The notes beneath the pieces were generated by a model that did not search any database, was not told the origin of the DNA, and saw only the letters and a list, made by a program, of their open reading frames with translations. The position numbers and the translations under genes are program-made. Below, piece by piece: positions 1 to 5,733 of a stretch of 6,910 bases of DNA; position 1 is the stretch's first letter; the number at the start of each line of letters is the position of its first letter. The stretch comes from DATHWB01 sp040902855 (lineage in GTDB: Bacteria > Actinomycetota > Acidimicrobiia > Spongiisociales > ZC4RG35), in contig JBBDWN010000031.1 in the NCBI GenBank assembly GCA_040902855.1, forward strand, positions 1-6,910, written 5' to 3'.

Positions 1-1416
1 ATGGGCCATGAGGGAATGCGGGCGTCGCTGGTATCCCGCGAGGTGATCGCCGACTCGGTGGAACTCGTCATGCACGGCGAGCGGTTCGACGCGATGGTGA
101 CGATCGCAGGCTGTGACAAGTCGCTCCCCGGAATGCTGATGGCGGCGGCCCGGACGAATCTGCCGTCCGTGTTCCTCTACGGCGGGGCATCGCTGCCGGG
201 TCGCTATCGGGGTCGTGACATCGACATCGTCGACGTGTTCGAAGGCATCGGGGCGCTGTCAGAAGGTCGGATCTCTGAAGAGGACATGGCGGAAATCGAG
301 CGCAGCGCCTGTCCCGGCGCCGGATCGTGTGCGGGGATGTTCACTGCCAACACGATGGCGTCGGTCGGAGAGGCGATCGGCATGTCGCTTCCCGGTTCGG
401 CCTCGGTCCCGGCGGTCGATCCGCGTCTGAGAGATTTCGCCGTTCGGTCGGGTGAAGCGGTGATGCGTCTTCTCACAGACAACCTCCGTCCGCGCCAGAT
501 CATGACGCGGCCCGCATTCGAGAACGCCATCACCACGGTCATGGCGCTCGGCGGTTCGACCAACGCCGTGCTGCACCTGATGGCAATGGCCCACGAGGCC
601 GAGGTGCAGCTCACCCTCGAAGACTTCGACCGGATCAGTCGTCGCACACCGCACATCGGCGACCTTCGGCCATTCGGGAAGTACCACATGGTGGGCCTCG
701 ACCGGATCGGCGGGGTTCCTGTCGTCTTGAAGGCGCTGCTGGACGAGGGGCTGATCCATGGAGATCTGCCCACTGTGACCGGCAAGACGATGGCCGAGAA
801 CCTGGCAGACGTCGAGGTGCCGACCGATCAGGACGTGATCCGTCCGCTCAGTCAGCCGCTCGCCGCCGAAGGCGGGATCGCCATCCTGCGCGGCTCGCTC
901 GCCCCAGACGGCGCGGTCGTGAAGATGGCCGGGATCGAATTGGACGTCTTCGAAGGCCCGGCGCGTGTCTTCGAAGGGGAGCAGGCCGCGCTCGAAGCCC
1001 TCTTCAGTCACCGCATCCAAAAGGGCGACATCGTCGTCATCCGCACCGAAGGACCCAAGGGCGGTCCGGGAATGCGGGAGATGCTGCAGATCACTGCCGC
1101 CATCAAGGGTGCCGGTCTCGGTAAGGACGTACTTCTCATCACCGACGGGCGTTTCTCGGGTGGAACGACGGGCCTGTGCATCGGTCACGTCGCCCCGGAA
1201 TCCGAGGTCGGCGGACCGATGGGTCTCGTCGAGGAGGGTGACCGGATCCGGGTGGAGCTGTCGACCCGTCGACTCGACGTGTTGGTGTCCGAGGACGTTC
1301 TGGCTGAGAGGCGGGCGAACTGGAAGCCGCAGCCACCTCGCTACACCTCCGGTGTTCTCGCCAAGTACGCCCGTCTGGTCGGGTCCGCCGAGCATGGCGC
1401 GGTCACGAACGCGTGA
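1..1416 (+). CDS. ilvD: Dihydroxy-acid dehydratase, 5' end cut by window edge
   Basis: IlvD removes water from 2,3-dihydroxy-3-methylbutanoate and its isoleucine-pathway homologue to give the 2-keto acids that precede valine, leucine and isoleucine; it is a cytoplasmic Fe-S enzyme. The 471 residues visible match the IlvD/Edd family. Seen here: GCDKSLPG with cluster-ligand Cys38, CPGAGSC (Cys104, Cys110) followed by AGMFTANTM, GGSTNAVLHL near residue 184, and DGRFSGGTTG at 382-391, whose Ser386 corresponds to the family's proposed catalytic base. Family members are about 560 residues long, and MGHEGMR at the first base is an internal family motif, so base 1 is not the true start. Roughly 80-100 N-terminal residues, including the first cluster cysteine, lie outside the window. 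The C-terminus looks intact. The stop codon overlaps the GTG of the next gene, which implies co-translation. The family call is secure; a sugar-acid dehydratase relative is a less likely alternative. Confidence 0.96.
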   Translation: MGHEGMRASLVSREVIADSVELVMHGERFDAMVTIAGCDKSLPGMLMAAARTNLPSVFLYGGASLPGRYRGRDIDIVDVFEGIGALSEGRISEEDMAEIERSACPGAGSCAGMFTANTMASVGEAIGMSLPGSASVPAVDPRLRDFAVRSGEAVMRLLTDNLRPRQIMTRPAFENAITTVMALGGSTNAVLHLMAMAHEAEVQLTLEDFDRISRRTPHIGDLRPFGKYHMVGLDRIGGVPVVLKALLDEGLIHGDLPTVTGKTMAENLADVEVPTDQDVIRPLSQPLAAEGGIAILRGSLAPDGAVVKMAGIELDVFEGPARVFEGEQAALEALFSHRIQKGDIVVIRTEGPKGGPGMREMLQITAAIKGAGLGKDVLLITDGRFSGGTTGLCIGHVAPESEVGGPMGLVEEGDRIRVELSTRRLDVLVSEDVLAERRANWKPQPPRYTSGVLAKYARLVGSAEHGAVTNA

Positions 1417-1712
1417 TCAAGGTCTACGCGATCGTCCTCGTCGTCGGGGTCGTGGCACTGATCGCCTGGATCTTCATGACGGTGCTGGCCGGAAATCTCC
1501 AACGACCGACAGCCGATCCCGAGGCCCGCTTCGGCGTCCCCGGACGTCGCGTGGTGGCGATCGCGGTCGGCTTCGGGATGGCAGGGATGTCGGCCGAGTA
1601 TTCGCCGCTGGATATCGGATGGCCGTTGGCACTTGTGCTTGCGGTAATCGGAGCATCCGCTGCGGCGTGGTACGCCGGTCGAGTCGGGATCGAATCCGAG
1701 GAGTCTTCCTGA
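1413..1712 (+). CDS. Small membrane protein of unknown function
   Basis: This 99-residue protein is not one I recognise. It has a clear hydrophobic segment at about residues 4-25, a polar stretch with several charges (26-46), a weaker hydrophobic segment at about 46-62, and a third at about 68-88. It ends in the acidic tail ESEESS. Between the last two segments lies a distinctive GMSAEYSPLDIGW stretch (59-70 region). Three membrane spans are likely, though the middle one is short and glycine-rich. There is no signal-peptidase site or enzymatic motif. The GTG start overlaps the ilvD stop as GTGA, with no good ribosome site in front, so translation probably depends on ribosomes finishing ilvD. 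The next gene begins two bases after its stop. High-GC codon use through the whole frame and the tight packing on both sides support a real gene. Function cannot be inferred beyond membrane location. Confidence 0.82.
   Translation: MIKVYAIVLVVGVVALIAWIFMTVLAGNLQRPTADPEARFGVPGRRVVAIAVGFGMAGMSAEYSPLDIGWPLALVLAVIGASAAAWYAGRVGIESEESS
1698..1703 (+). promoter_or_regulatory. Ribosome binding site for the metallophosphoesterase
   Basis: GAGGAG lies 10 bases before the GTG at 1714, inside the last codons of the membrane-protein gene. It supports the GTG as the start: the encoded protein then begins directly with MLIVSDVHG, where the first metal-binding motif sits right at the N-terminus, as is usual for this family. 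Confidence 0.7.
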
Positions 1713-1713
1713 C

Positions 1714-2484
1714 GTGCTGATCGTCTCGGACGTCCACGGCGCGTTCGAGCCGCTGGCAGCACTCGCCCGTGGGCCAGAGACCCTGGTGGTGCTTGGCGAC
1801 TTCCTGAACCTGATGGACTACCGCACCGGGGACGGGATCACGTCCGACATCCTGGGACGCGGGGTGGCGATGCGGATTGCGGCCGCCCGAGCTGCTGGCG
1901 ACTTCGGGGGGATGCGGTCGATTTGGGCGGAGGAGATCGGATCCGACCACGAAGGCTTCCGGGAACAATTCGAGGCTCGTGCCGTCGGCCAATACGTCGA
2001 GATGCGGGCGGCACTGGAAGGAACGTCGGGTTTTGCGACGTTCGGAAACGTCGACCGACCCAACCAGCTGCGCGATCACCTTCCCGCCGGGTGGCGTTTC
2101 GTGGACGGGGAAGTGCTGGAGCTCGAAGGGTGGCGCCTTGGCATCGTGGGTGGTGGGATCTCGACTCCTCTGCATGCGAGCGGTGAGGTGACAGACGAGG
2201 AGATGGCCGAAAAGCTCGAGAGGATCGGTCCGGTCGATGTCCTCTGTTCCCACCTTCCCGCGGCGGTGCGGGCGATGCACCTCGACGTCGTCACAGGACG
2301 CCCGGAACGCGCTTCCCAGCCGATTCTCGACTATCTCCGAGCGCATCAGCCGGTGTTCCATTTCTACGGTGACGTCCACCAGCCGCAGGCGTCGACGTGG
2401 CGGCTCGGACGGACCCGATGCCGAAACGTCGGCTATTTCCGGGCGACGCAGAGACCGGTGAGGCTCGAACCCAAATCCGGTTGA
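1714..2484 (+). CDS. Calcineurin-like metallophosphoesterase
   Basis: A 256-residue protein of the binuclear-metal phosphoesterase superfamily, which hydrolyses phosphomonoesters or phosphodiesters; the substrate here is unknown. Motifs appear in the expected order: DVH (Asp6, His8), GD (Asp29, the usual bridging ligand), GNVD (Asn112, Asp114; the GNxD/E motif), SH (His180) and GDVH (219-222). The last motif is normally GHxH, so one metal-ligand histidine is replaced by Asp220, which could still bind metal. Between motifs 2 and 3 (about residues 36-105) there is a longer than usual, probably helical insertion that may set substrate specificity. There is no signal peptide or membrane segment, so it is probably cytoplasmic. 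The gene starts two bases after the membrane-protein gene and is probably co-transcribed with it. A 47-base gap separates it from the SRPBCC gene. The superfamily is clear, but the subfamily is not recognised. Confidence 0.88.
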   Translation: MLIVSDVHGAFEPLAALARGPETLVVLGDFLNLMDYRTGDGITSDILGRGVAMRIAAARAAGDFGGMRSIWAEEIGSDHEGFREQFEARAVGQYVEMRAALEGTSGFATFGNVDRPNQLRDHLPAGWRFVDGEVLELEGWRLGIVGGGISTPLHASGEVTDEEMAEKLERIGPVDVLCSHLPAAVRAMHLDVVTGRPERASQPILDYLRAHQPVFHFYGDVHQPQASTWRLGRTRCRNVGYFRATQRPVRLEPKSG

Positions 2485-2496
2485 GCCCGCGTTGGC

Positions 2497-2502
2497 TAGC
2501 CT
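2497..2502 (+). promoter_or_regulatory. Possible -10 element upstream of the SRPBCC gene
   Basis: TAGCCT fits the TANNNT pattern of housekeeping -10 boxes and lies in the 47-base gap after the metallophosphoesterase. Transcription from about 2510 would give a leader of some 20 bases carrying the strong ribosome site. It sits inside an 8-base palindrome GGCTAGCC (2494-2501). No convincing -35 box is found at 16-19 bases; TTGAGC at 2481-2486 is only 10 bases away. This is a weak prediction. Confidence 0.3.
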
Positions 2503-2516
2503 TACTGCGGGAAACC

Positions 2517-2522
2517 AGGAGG
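2517..2522 (+). promoter_or_regulatory. Strong ribosome binding site fixing the SRPBCC start
   Basis: A perfect AGGAGG lies 9 bases before the GTG at 2532. It decides the start: the same frame is open back to an ATG at 2397, but that longer form would overlap the phosphoesterase gene by 88 bases and add 45 residues, rich in Arg, that the SRPBCC fold does not need. Confidence 0.85.
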
Positions 2523-2531
2523 ATTCACCGC

Positions 2532-2978
2532 GTGGCCGAGGGCACCGTTCAGAGCATCGAGATCGACGCCGAGCCGTCAACATGTTTCGCTGTCGCCAGC
2601 GACGTCGCCGCCTACCCCGAATGGGCAACCGGAGTGCGGTCGACGGAAGTCCTGGAGTCCGACGCCGAAGGTCGACCCGCTCGCGCCTCGTTCGTGATCG
2701 ATGGGATGGTCAAGGAGATCGCCTACACGCTGACCTACAGCTACGACGAGCCGCACTCGATGTCATGGACCGCTGAACCCGGGGATGACCTGAAGGCCCT
2801 GGAGGGGTCCTACACCTTCAAGGATCTGGGCGAGGGTCGCACGGAGATCATCTACGCCTTGCGGGCCGACCCGGCGTTCACGATTCCTGGATTCCTCCGT
2901 CGACAGGTGGAGAAGCAGATCGTCGGTACCGCACTGCGCGGTCTACGCGAGCGCGTTGGCGCGGTCGCGGGAGGCTGA
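2532..2978 (+). CDS. SRPBCC (START/Bet v1-like) family protein
   Basis: A 148-residue single-domain protein of the SRPBCC superfamily, in the polyketide cyclase / coenzyme Q-binding branch. These proteins form a helix-grip fold around a deep hydrophobic pocket that binds lipids, polyketides or quinones. Seen here: an opening beta strand (TVQSIEIDA, 5-13), the family signature VASDVAAYPEW (21-31), strands with the SMSW turn (Trp79), a further strand near TEIIYAL (104-110), and a long amphipathic C-terminal helix (about 118-143) that would close the pocket. There is no signal peptide. The start is GTG 2532, behind AGGAGG. The ArsA-type ATPase gene begins 6 bases after its stop. From memory, the same pairing occurs in mycobacteria (Rv2185c next to Rv2184c) near lipid and mannoside genes, which points to lipid or envelope work; this is inference. 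The ligand cannot be told from sequence, and enzymatic activity is not evident. Confidence 0.87.
   Translation: MAEGTVQSIEIDAEPSTCFAVASDVAAYPEWATGVRSTEVLESDAEGRPARASFVIDGMVKEIAYTLTYSYDEPHSMSWTAEPGDDLKALEGSYTFKDLGEGRTEIIYALRADPAFTIPGFLRRQVEKQIVGTALRGLRERVGAVAGG
2969..2974 (+). promoter_or_regulatory. Ribosome binding site for the ArsA-type ATPase
   Basis: GGGAGG lies 9 bases before ATG 2984 and overlaps the last codons of the SRPBCC gene. It supports this ATG, which puts the P-loop seven residues from the N-terminus as is usual in ArsA/Get3 proteins. Confidence 0.75.
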
Positions 2979-2983
2979 GTTTC

Positions 2984-4174
2984 ATGCGCATCCTTCTCGT
3001 CACCGGGAAGGGTGGTGTCGGCAAGACCACCGTGGCGGCCACCACCGCCCTTGCCGCGGCGGATCGCGGATACCGCACCCTTGTCAGTTCGACCGATCCT
3101 GCCCACAGCCTGGCGGATGCGCTCGATATGAGCCTCGGCGACCGACCTACCCGCGTGGTCGACAACCTCGACGGTCAACAGATCGACACCCAGGAGCGTC
3201 TCGAGCGTCACTGGGGCTCGATCCGAGACCAGCTCATGAATGTGTTCGACTGGGGTGGGGTCGGAGGAATCGAAGCGGAAGAGTTTCTCGTCTTCCCCGG
3301 CATGGACGAGCTGTTCGCGCTGCTGGACCTGAATGAACACGCCCGCTCCGGCGAGTATGACGTGCTTGTCGTCGACTGCGCGCCCACCGCCGAAACACTG
3401 CGGTTGCTGAGTCTTCCAGAGGTCTTGTCGTGGTACTTCGAACGGGTGATGCCGGCGGAGCGACGGATCTTGCGCGCCGCCCGCCCCCTCCTGAGTCGCA
3501 TGACGGATCTGCCGGTGCCGGACGACAAGTTGTTCGAAGCAGCCCAGTCGATCTTCGAAGGGATCGAACAGGTCAAAGAGCTGCTCGCCGATCCCAAAGT
3601 CACGTCCGCTCGGCTGGTGGTGAATCCGGAGAAGATGGTCATCGACGAGGCGCGGCGCACCTATACCTACCTCGGGCTCTTCGGTTATGGGGTTGACGGG
3701 GTGATCGTCAACCGGGTCCTGCCCGACGTCGTGAGCGATCCGTACTTCTCCCGTTGGCGTGAGATCCAGACCGCGCATCTCGAGACGGTCGACGCCGCCT
3801 TCTCAGAGGTTGCACGGCTCCGCCTGCGCCTCTTCGACGACGAGATGGTGGGCGTCACCCGGCTGCGACAGATGGGAGCCGAGCTTTACGCCGACGTCGA
3901 CCCGATCGACGATTTCGAGGCGGTCAGCCCCTTCCACATGACGGAGGTCGGCGACGACGTGATCGTCGAGATGGACGTGCCGTTCGCATCGAAGGACGAA
4001 CTCGATGTGATTCGGAGGGGTTCGGAGCTGGCGATCACGATCGGCCCGTACCGCCGTTCCCTGGTTCTTCCCGACTCTTTCCAACGCCGACCGATCACCT
4101 CGGCGGCGCTCACCGATGGTCGGCTGCGGGTGACATTCGGTCCATTGGCGAGACGGGCGAGGAAGCCGGCGTGA
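2984..4174 (+). CDS. ArsA/Get3-type ATPase with C-terminal HSP20-like domain
   Basis: A 396-residue P-loop ATPase of the SIMIBI class. The N-terminal domain (about 1-310) shows the deviant Walker A GKGGVGKTT (8-16, with signature Lys9 and Lys14), switch I STDPAHSL (36-43), switch II VDCAPTAET (130-138) and base-recognition stretches VNPEK (213-217) and VNR (242-244). The C-terminal part (about 315-390) reads as the HSP20-like beta-sandwich seen in some bacterial ArsA homologues. With only one ATPase domain it should work as a homodimer, as Get3 does, whereas classic E. coli ArsA is a tandem fusion. Its only cysteine is Cys132 in switch II, so the arsenite-binding Cys triad of ArsA and the CxxC zinc site of Get3 are both absent. 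No arsB, arsC or arsR lies in the window. Arsenic efflux is therefore unlikely; handling of hydrophobic clients is the more natural guess. Its stop overlaps the next gene's GTG, and it follows the SRPBCC gene closely. Confidence 0.93.
   Translation: MRILLVTGKGGVGKTTVAATTALAAADRGYRTLVSSTDPAHSLADALDMSLGDRPTRVVDNLDGQQIDTQERLERHWGSIRDQLMNVFDWGGVGGIEAEEFLVFPGMDELFALLDLNEHARSGEYDVLVVDCAPTAETLRLLSLPEVLSWYFERVMPAERRILRAARPLLSRMTDLPVPDDKLFEAAQSIFEGIEQVKELLADPKVTSARLVVNPEKMVIDEARRTYTYLGLFGYGVDGVIVNRVLPDVVSDPYFSRWREIQTAHLETVDAAFSEVARLRLRLFDDEMVGVTRLRQMGAELYADVDPIDDFEAVSPFHMTEVGDDVIVEMDVPFASKDELDVIRRGSELAITIGPYRRSLVLPDSFQRRPITSAALTDGRLRVTFGPLARRARKPA
4159..4165 (+). promoter_or_regulatory. Ribosome binding site for the 61-residue protein
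   Basis: GAGGAAG sits in the last codons of the ATPase gene, 5 bases before GTG 4171. This is good support that the short downstream frame is translated, by a mix of coupling and direct initiation. Confidence 0.65.
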
Positions 4175-4356
4175 ATCCGGAGTCCGAGACGGCCGCCGCC
4201 CTCAAACGTGCAGGAGCACGGTTCGCATTCCACCTGCTGCGGGCCGGAGTCGAGTCGTTGAAGGCGATCGAGGCGGTCATCGACGAACTGGGGAAGGTCG
4301 GTCGGGGCGAAGACGGCGACGACCCTGACGCCGCGGTGCGCGTCGAAGTCGAATGA
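4171..4356 (+). CDS. 61-residue helical protein with acidic tail, function unknown
   Basis: I do not recognise this protein. Residues 5-43 look like one long or two shorter amphipathic helices: an Arg/Lys-rich first half with Phe18, Phe20, Leu22 and Leu23, then VESLKAIEAVIDELGKV (27-43). Residues 44-61 form a Gly/Asp/Glu-rich, probably disordered tail. It carries about 13 acidic and 8 basic residues and has no cysteine, signal peptide or membrane span. The GTG start overlaps the ATPase stop as GTGA behind a good ribosome site, and its own stop overlaps the ROK kinase start as ATGA. That position makes it almost certainly translated and suggests a fixed ratio to its neighbours. A role as a partner or adaptor of the ATPase is a guess from position and from the helix-plus-tail layout. 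A pure coupling peptide is the alternative. Confidence 0.75.
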   Translation: MNPESETAAALKRAGARFAFHLLRAGVESLKAIEAVIDELGKVGRGEDGDDPDAAVRVEVE

Positions 4357-5285
4357 CGTCGCTGGGTCTCGACGTCGGCGGAACGTGGCTCAAGCAGGTT
4401 CTGGTTGACGATCGCAACGAGATCGTCGAATCCGATCGACTTCTGATTCCCGAGTCTGACCCCCTCGCATTCGTCAGCGAGACGGCGGCCGCTGCGGTCG
4501 ACTCGAGCGGCGCCACGAGCGTCGGGGTGGGTCTGGCAGGGCTCGTCCGGTTTCCCGACGGCGAGTTCGTGTGGGGTCCCCACCTGCGAGGCGAGTCCGT
4601 CGACTACCGCTCCGAGTTGCGGGCTGCAGTCGGTTTCGATGTGGCGGTCGACAACGACGCCAACTTCGCCGTCCATGCCGAATGGTCGATCGGTGCAGGG
4701 GCAGGAGCCGATTCGCTCGTGATGGTCACCCTGGGGACCGGGATCGGGGTGGGCTACGTCATAGGTGGCAGGGTGTATCGGGGCAGGTCATTCGCTGGTG
4801 AGGCCGGACATTTCCAGATGGTGGAGGGTGGAGATCCGTGTTCCTGTGGCCGATCGGGATGCTGGGAAACGCTGGTGTCCGGTACCCGGCTCGACCGCCT
4901 CGCAGCCGACATCGCACGTTCCGAGCCGGACGGAAGAGTTGCCAGCCAGGCGGGAGAGCCGAGTGGGATTCATCTGGTCCAGGCCGCCTCTCTCGGCGAC
5001 ATCCGGGCGAAGGAGGCGGTGTCCGAGGCCGGGCGATGGCTCGGGCGCGGGCTCGTGAACCTGGTGCTCCTCCTGGATCCGGACCGCATTGTGGTCGGGG
5101 GCGCGGCGGCGGGAGCGGGCGAGGGCCTGATCGAGCCTGCCCGTCAGATTCTCGCCGGAGCGATGTCCGGTTCCGCCTTCCGGATTCCCCCGGAGGTGGT
5201 ACCCGCCCGCTTCGGATCCCTGTCGGGAGCGGTGGGTGCTGCATTGGCCGGGCGACGCGTACACAATGGTCTGTATGACTGGTGA
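4353..5285 (+). CDS. ROK-family sugar kinase, probable glucokinase
   Basis: Phosphorylates a sugar, most likely glucose to glucose 6-phosphate using ATP, in the cytoplasm. The 310-residue length is normal for the ROK family. Seen here: phosphate-binding LDVGGTWLK (6-14), VDNDANFAVHAEW (99-111) with the catalytic-base Asp102, TLGTGIGVGYVIGG (126-139), sugar-binding GEAGH (149-153), and the ROK zinc signature with His153 and CSCGRSGC (Cys163, Cys165, Cys170), followed by Glu172. An adenosine-side glycine-rich VVGGAAAGAGEG follows near residue 249. The NDAN...AEW and GEAGH motifs fit glucokinases better than transcriptional ROK repressors, and there is no N-terminal helix-turn-helix. ATG 4353 overlaps the stop of the 61-residue gene and has no clear ribosome site, so it is probably translationally coupled. 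From memory, actinobacterial ROK glucokinase genes often sit beside ArsA-like and SRPBCC genes. N-acetylmannosamine or fructose kinase specificity cannot be excluded. Confidence 0.92.
   Translation: MTSLGLDVGGTWLKQVLVDDRNEIVESDRLLIPESDPLAFVSETAAAAVDSSGATSVGVGLAGLVRFPDGEFVWGPHLRGESVDYRSELRAAVGFDVAVDNDANFAVHAEWSIGAGAGADSLVMVTLGTGIGVGYVIGGRVYRGRSFAGEAGHFQMVEGGDPCSCGRSGCWETLVSGTRLDRLAADIARSEPDGRVASQAGEPSGIHLVQAASLGDIRAKEAVSEAGRWLGRGLVNLVLLLDPDRIVVGGAAAGAGEGLIEPARQILAGAMSGSAFRIPPEVVPARFGSLSGAVGAALAGRRVHNGLYDW
5262..5267 (+). promoter_or_regulatory. Possible -10 box for leaderless start at 5275
   Basis: CACAAT matches 4 of 6 bases of the TATAAT consensus and ends 7 bases before ATG 5275, so the A of the ATG would be the transcription start. 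No ribosome site precedes that ATG. The box lies inside the end of the ROK kinase gene. TTGGCC at 5244-5249 is too close to serve as a -35. Translational coupling to the kinase is an equally simple explanation. Confidence 0.25.
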
Positions 5286-5697
5286 TCCGCTGAGACCCGA
5301 CGAGGTGATCGAACCCGGTGGCCGTGTGGCGTTGCGTCGCATCGCCGTCGACGCCGCGAGCACGATTCCGCACATGGCGAAGCTGCTGTGGCGTCTCCTC
5401 CGAGACCCGCGCGTGCCGCGCCGGACCAAGCTGGTGGTGGCTGGTGCCGCCGCCTATGCCGCCTCACCGGTGGATCTCGTTCCTGACTTCCTCCCGGTGG
5501 TCGGTGTCGCCGACGATCTCCTTGTCCTCGCATTCGCCATCCATCACATCGTCGAGGCGGCCGGAGAAGAGGTGGTCCTCGAGCACTGGGACGGTTCACG
5601 CGACCTGTTGGAACTCGTGCGCTCGATCCTCGACGTGGCCTCGGACTTCGTCCCCGCCCGTCTCCGGCGTGTCGTCGGCCGACTATCCGGCGCCTGA
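5275..5697 (+). CDS. DUF1232 / YkvA-like protein
   Basis: A 140-residue protein with the hallmark of the YkvA/DUF1232 family: a hydrophobic helix (about 52-63) running into SPVDLVPDFLPVVGVADD (64-81) and then a second hydrophobic helix (about 82-94). Conserved positions seen are Pro65, Asp67, Pro70, Asp71, Pro74, Gly77 and the Asp80-Asp81 pair. The family is widespread and its biochemical role is not established; the motif is membrane-hairpin-like, so membrane association is likely. The C-terminal third (about 95-135) is an amphipathic helical extension with a basic end. In-frame starts at GTG 5236 and ATG 5266 are possible. ATG 5275 is preferred because it gives the smallest overlap (11 bases) with the ROK kinase gene and a leaderless-type context. 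No link to the kinase's function is evident from sequence. Confidence 0.87.
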   Translation: MTGDPLRPDEVIEPGGRVALRRIAVDAASTIPHMAKLLWRLLRDPRVPRRTKLVVAGAAAYAASPVDLVPDFLPVVGVADDLLVLAFAIHHIVEAAGEEVVLEHWDGSRDLLELVRSILDVASDFVPARLRRVVGRLSGA

Positions 5698-5720
5698 GCA
5701 GAGCCACGACCCCGCTCCAT

Positions 5721-5726
5721 TACCCT
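5721..5726 (+). promoter_or_regulatory. Probable -10 box for leaderless aminotransferase transcript
   Basis: TACCCT fits TANNNT and ends 7 bases before ATG 5734, placing the transcription start on the A of the start codon. The 36-base gap (5698-5733) has no Shine-Dalgarno-like purine run near the ATG, which fits a leaderless mRNA as is common in actinobacteria. No clear -35 hexamer is seen. Confidence 0.4.
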
Positions 5727-5733
5727 GCGGTCG

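Noticed and set aside
259..1395. Long open frame on the - strand (378 codons) opposite ilvD
   Set aside because: It is a mirror of GC-rich codon bias: the + strand carries unmistakable IlvD motifs, and the - strand translation is Arg/His/Asp-rich with no recognisable domain.
965..1720. Second + strand open frame of 251 codons overlapping the ilvD end
   Set aside because: It is Arg/Ser/Pro-rich out-of-frame translation of ilvD and the membrane-protein gene, with no motif.
2486..2511. Inverted repeat CCCGC...GCGGG as a terminator after the phosphoesterase
   Set aside because: The stem is only 5 bp with a 16-base loop and no T-run follows, so it is too weak for an intrinsic terminator.
2397..2531. 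Possible 45-residue N-terminal extension of the SRPBCC protein from ATG 2397
   Set aside because: It would overlap the phosphoesterase by 88 bases, lacks a ribosome site, and is not needed by the fold; AGGAGG before GTG 2532 marks the start.
1474..2628. Long open frame on the - strand (384 codons) across the membrane protein, phosphoesterase and SRPBCC start
   Set aside because: It runs across three + strand genes and their gaps, its product is Arg/Pro-rich low complexity, and it has no motif or ribosome site.
2852..3778. Long open frame on the - strand opposite the ATPase
   Set aside because: The + strand has full ArsA motifs; the - strand product shows no domain and is a codon-bias shadow.
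2984..4174. Arsenic-resistance operon
   Set aside because: Only the ATPase resembles an ars gene; it lacks the arsenite-binding cysteines and no arsB, arsC, arsR or arsD gene is present.
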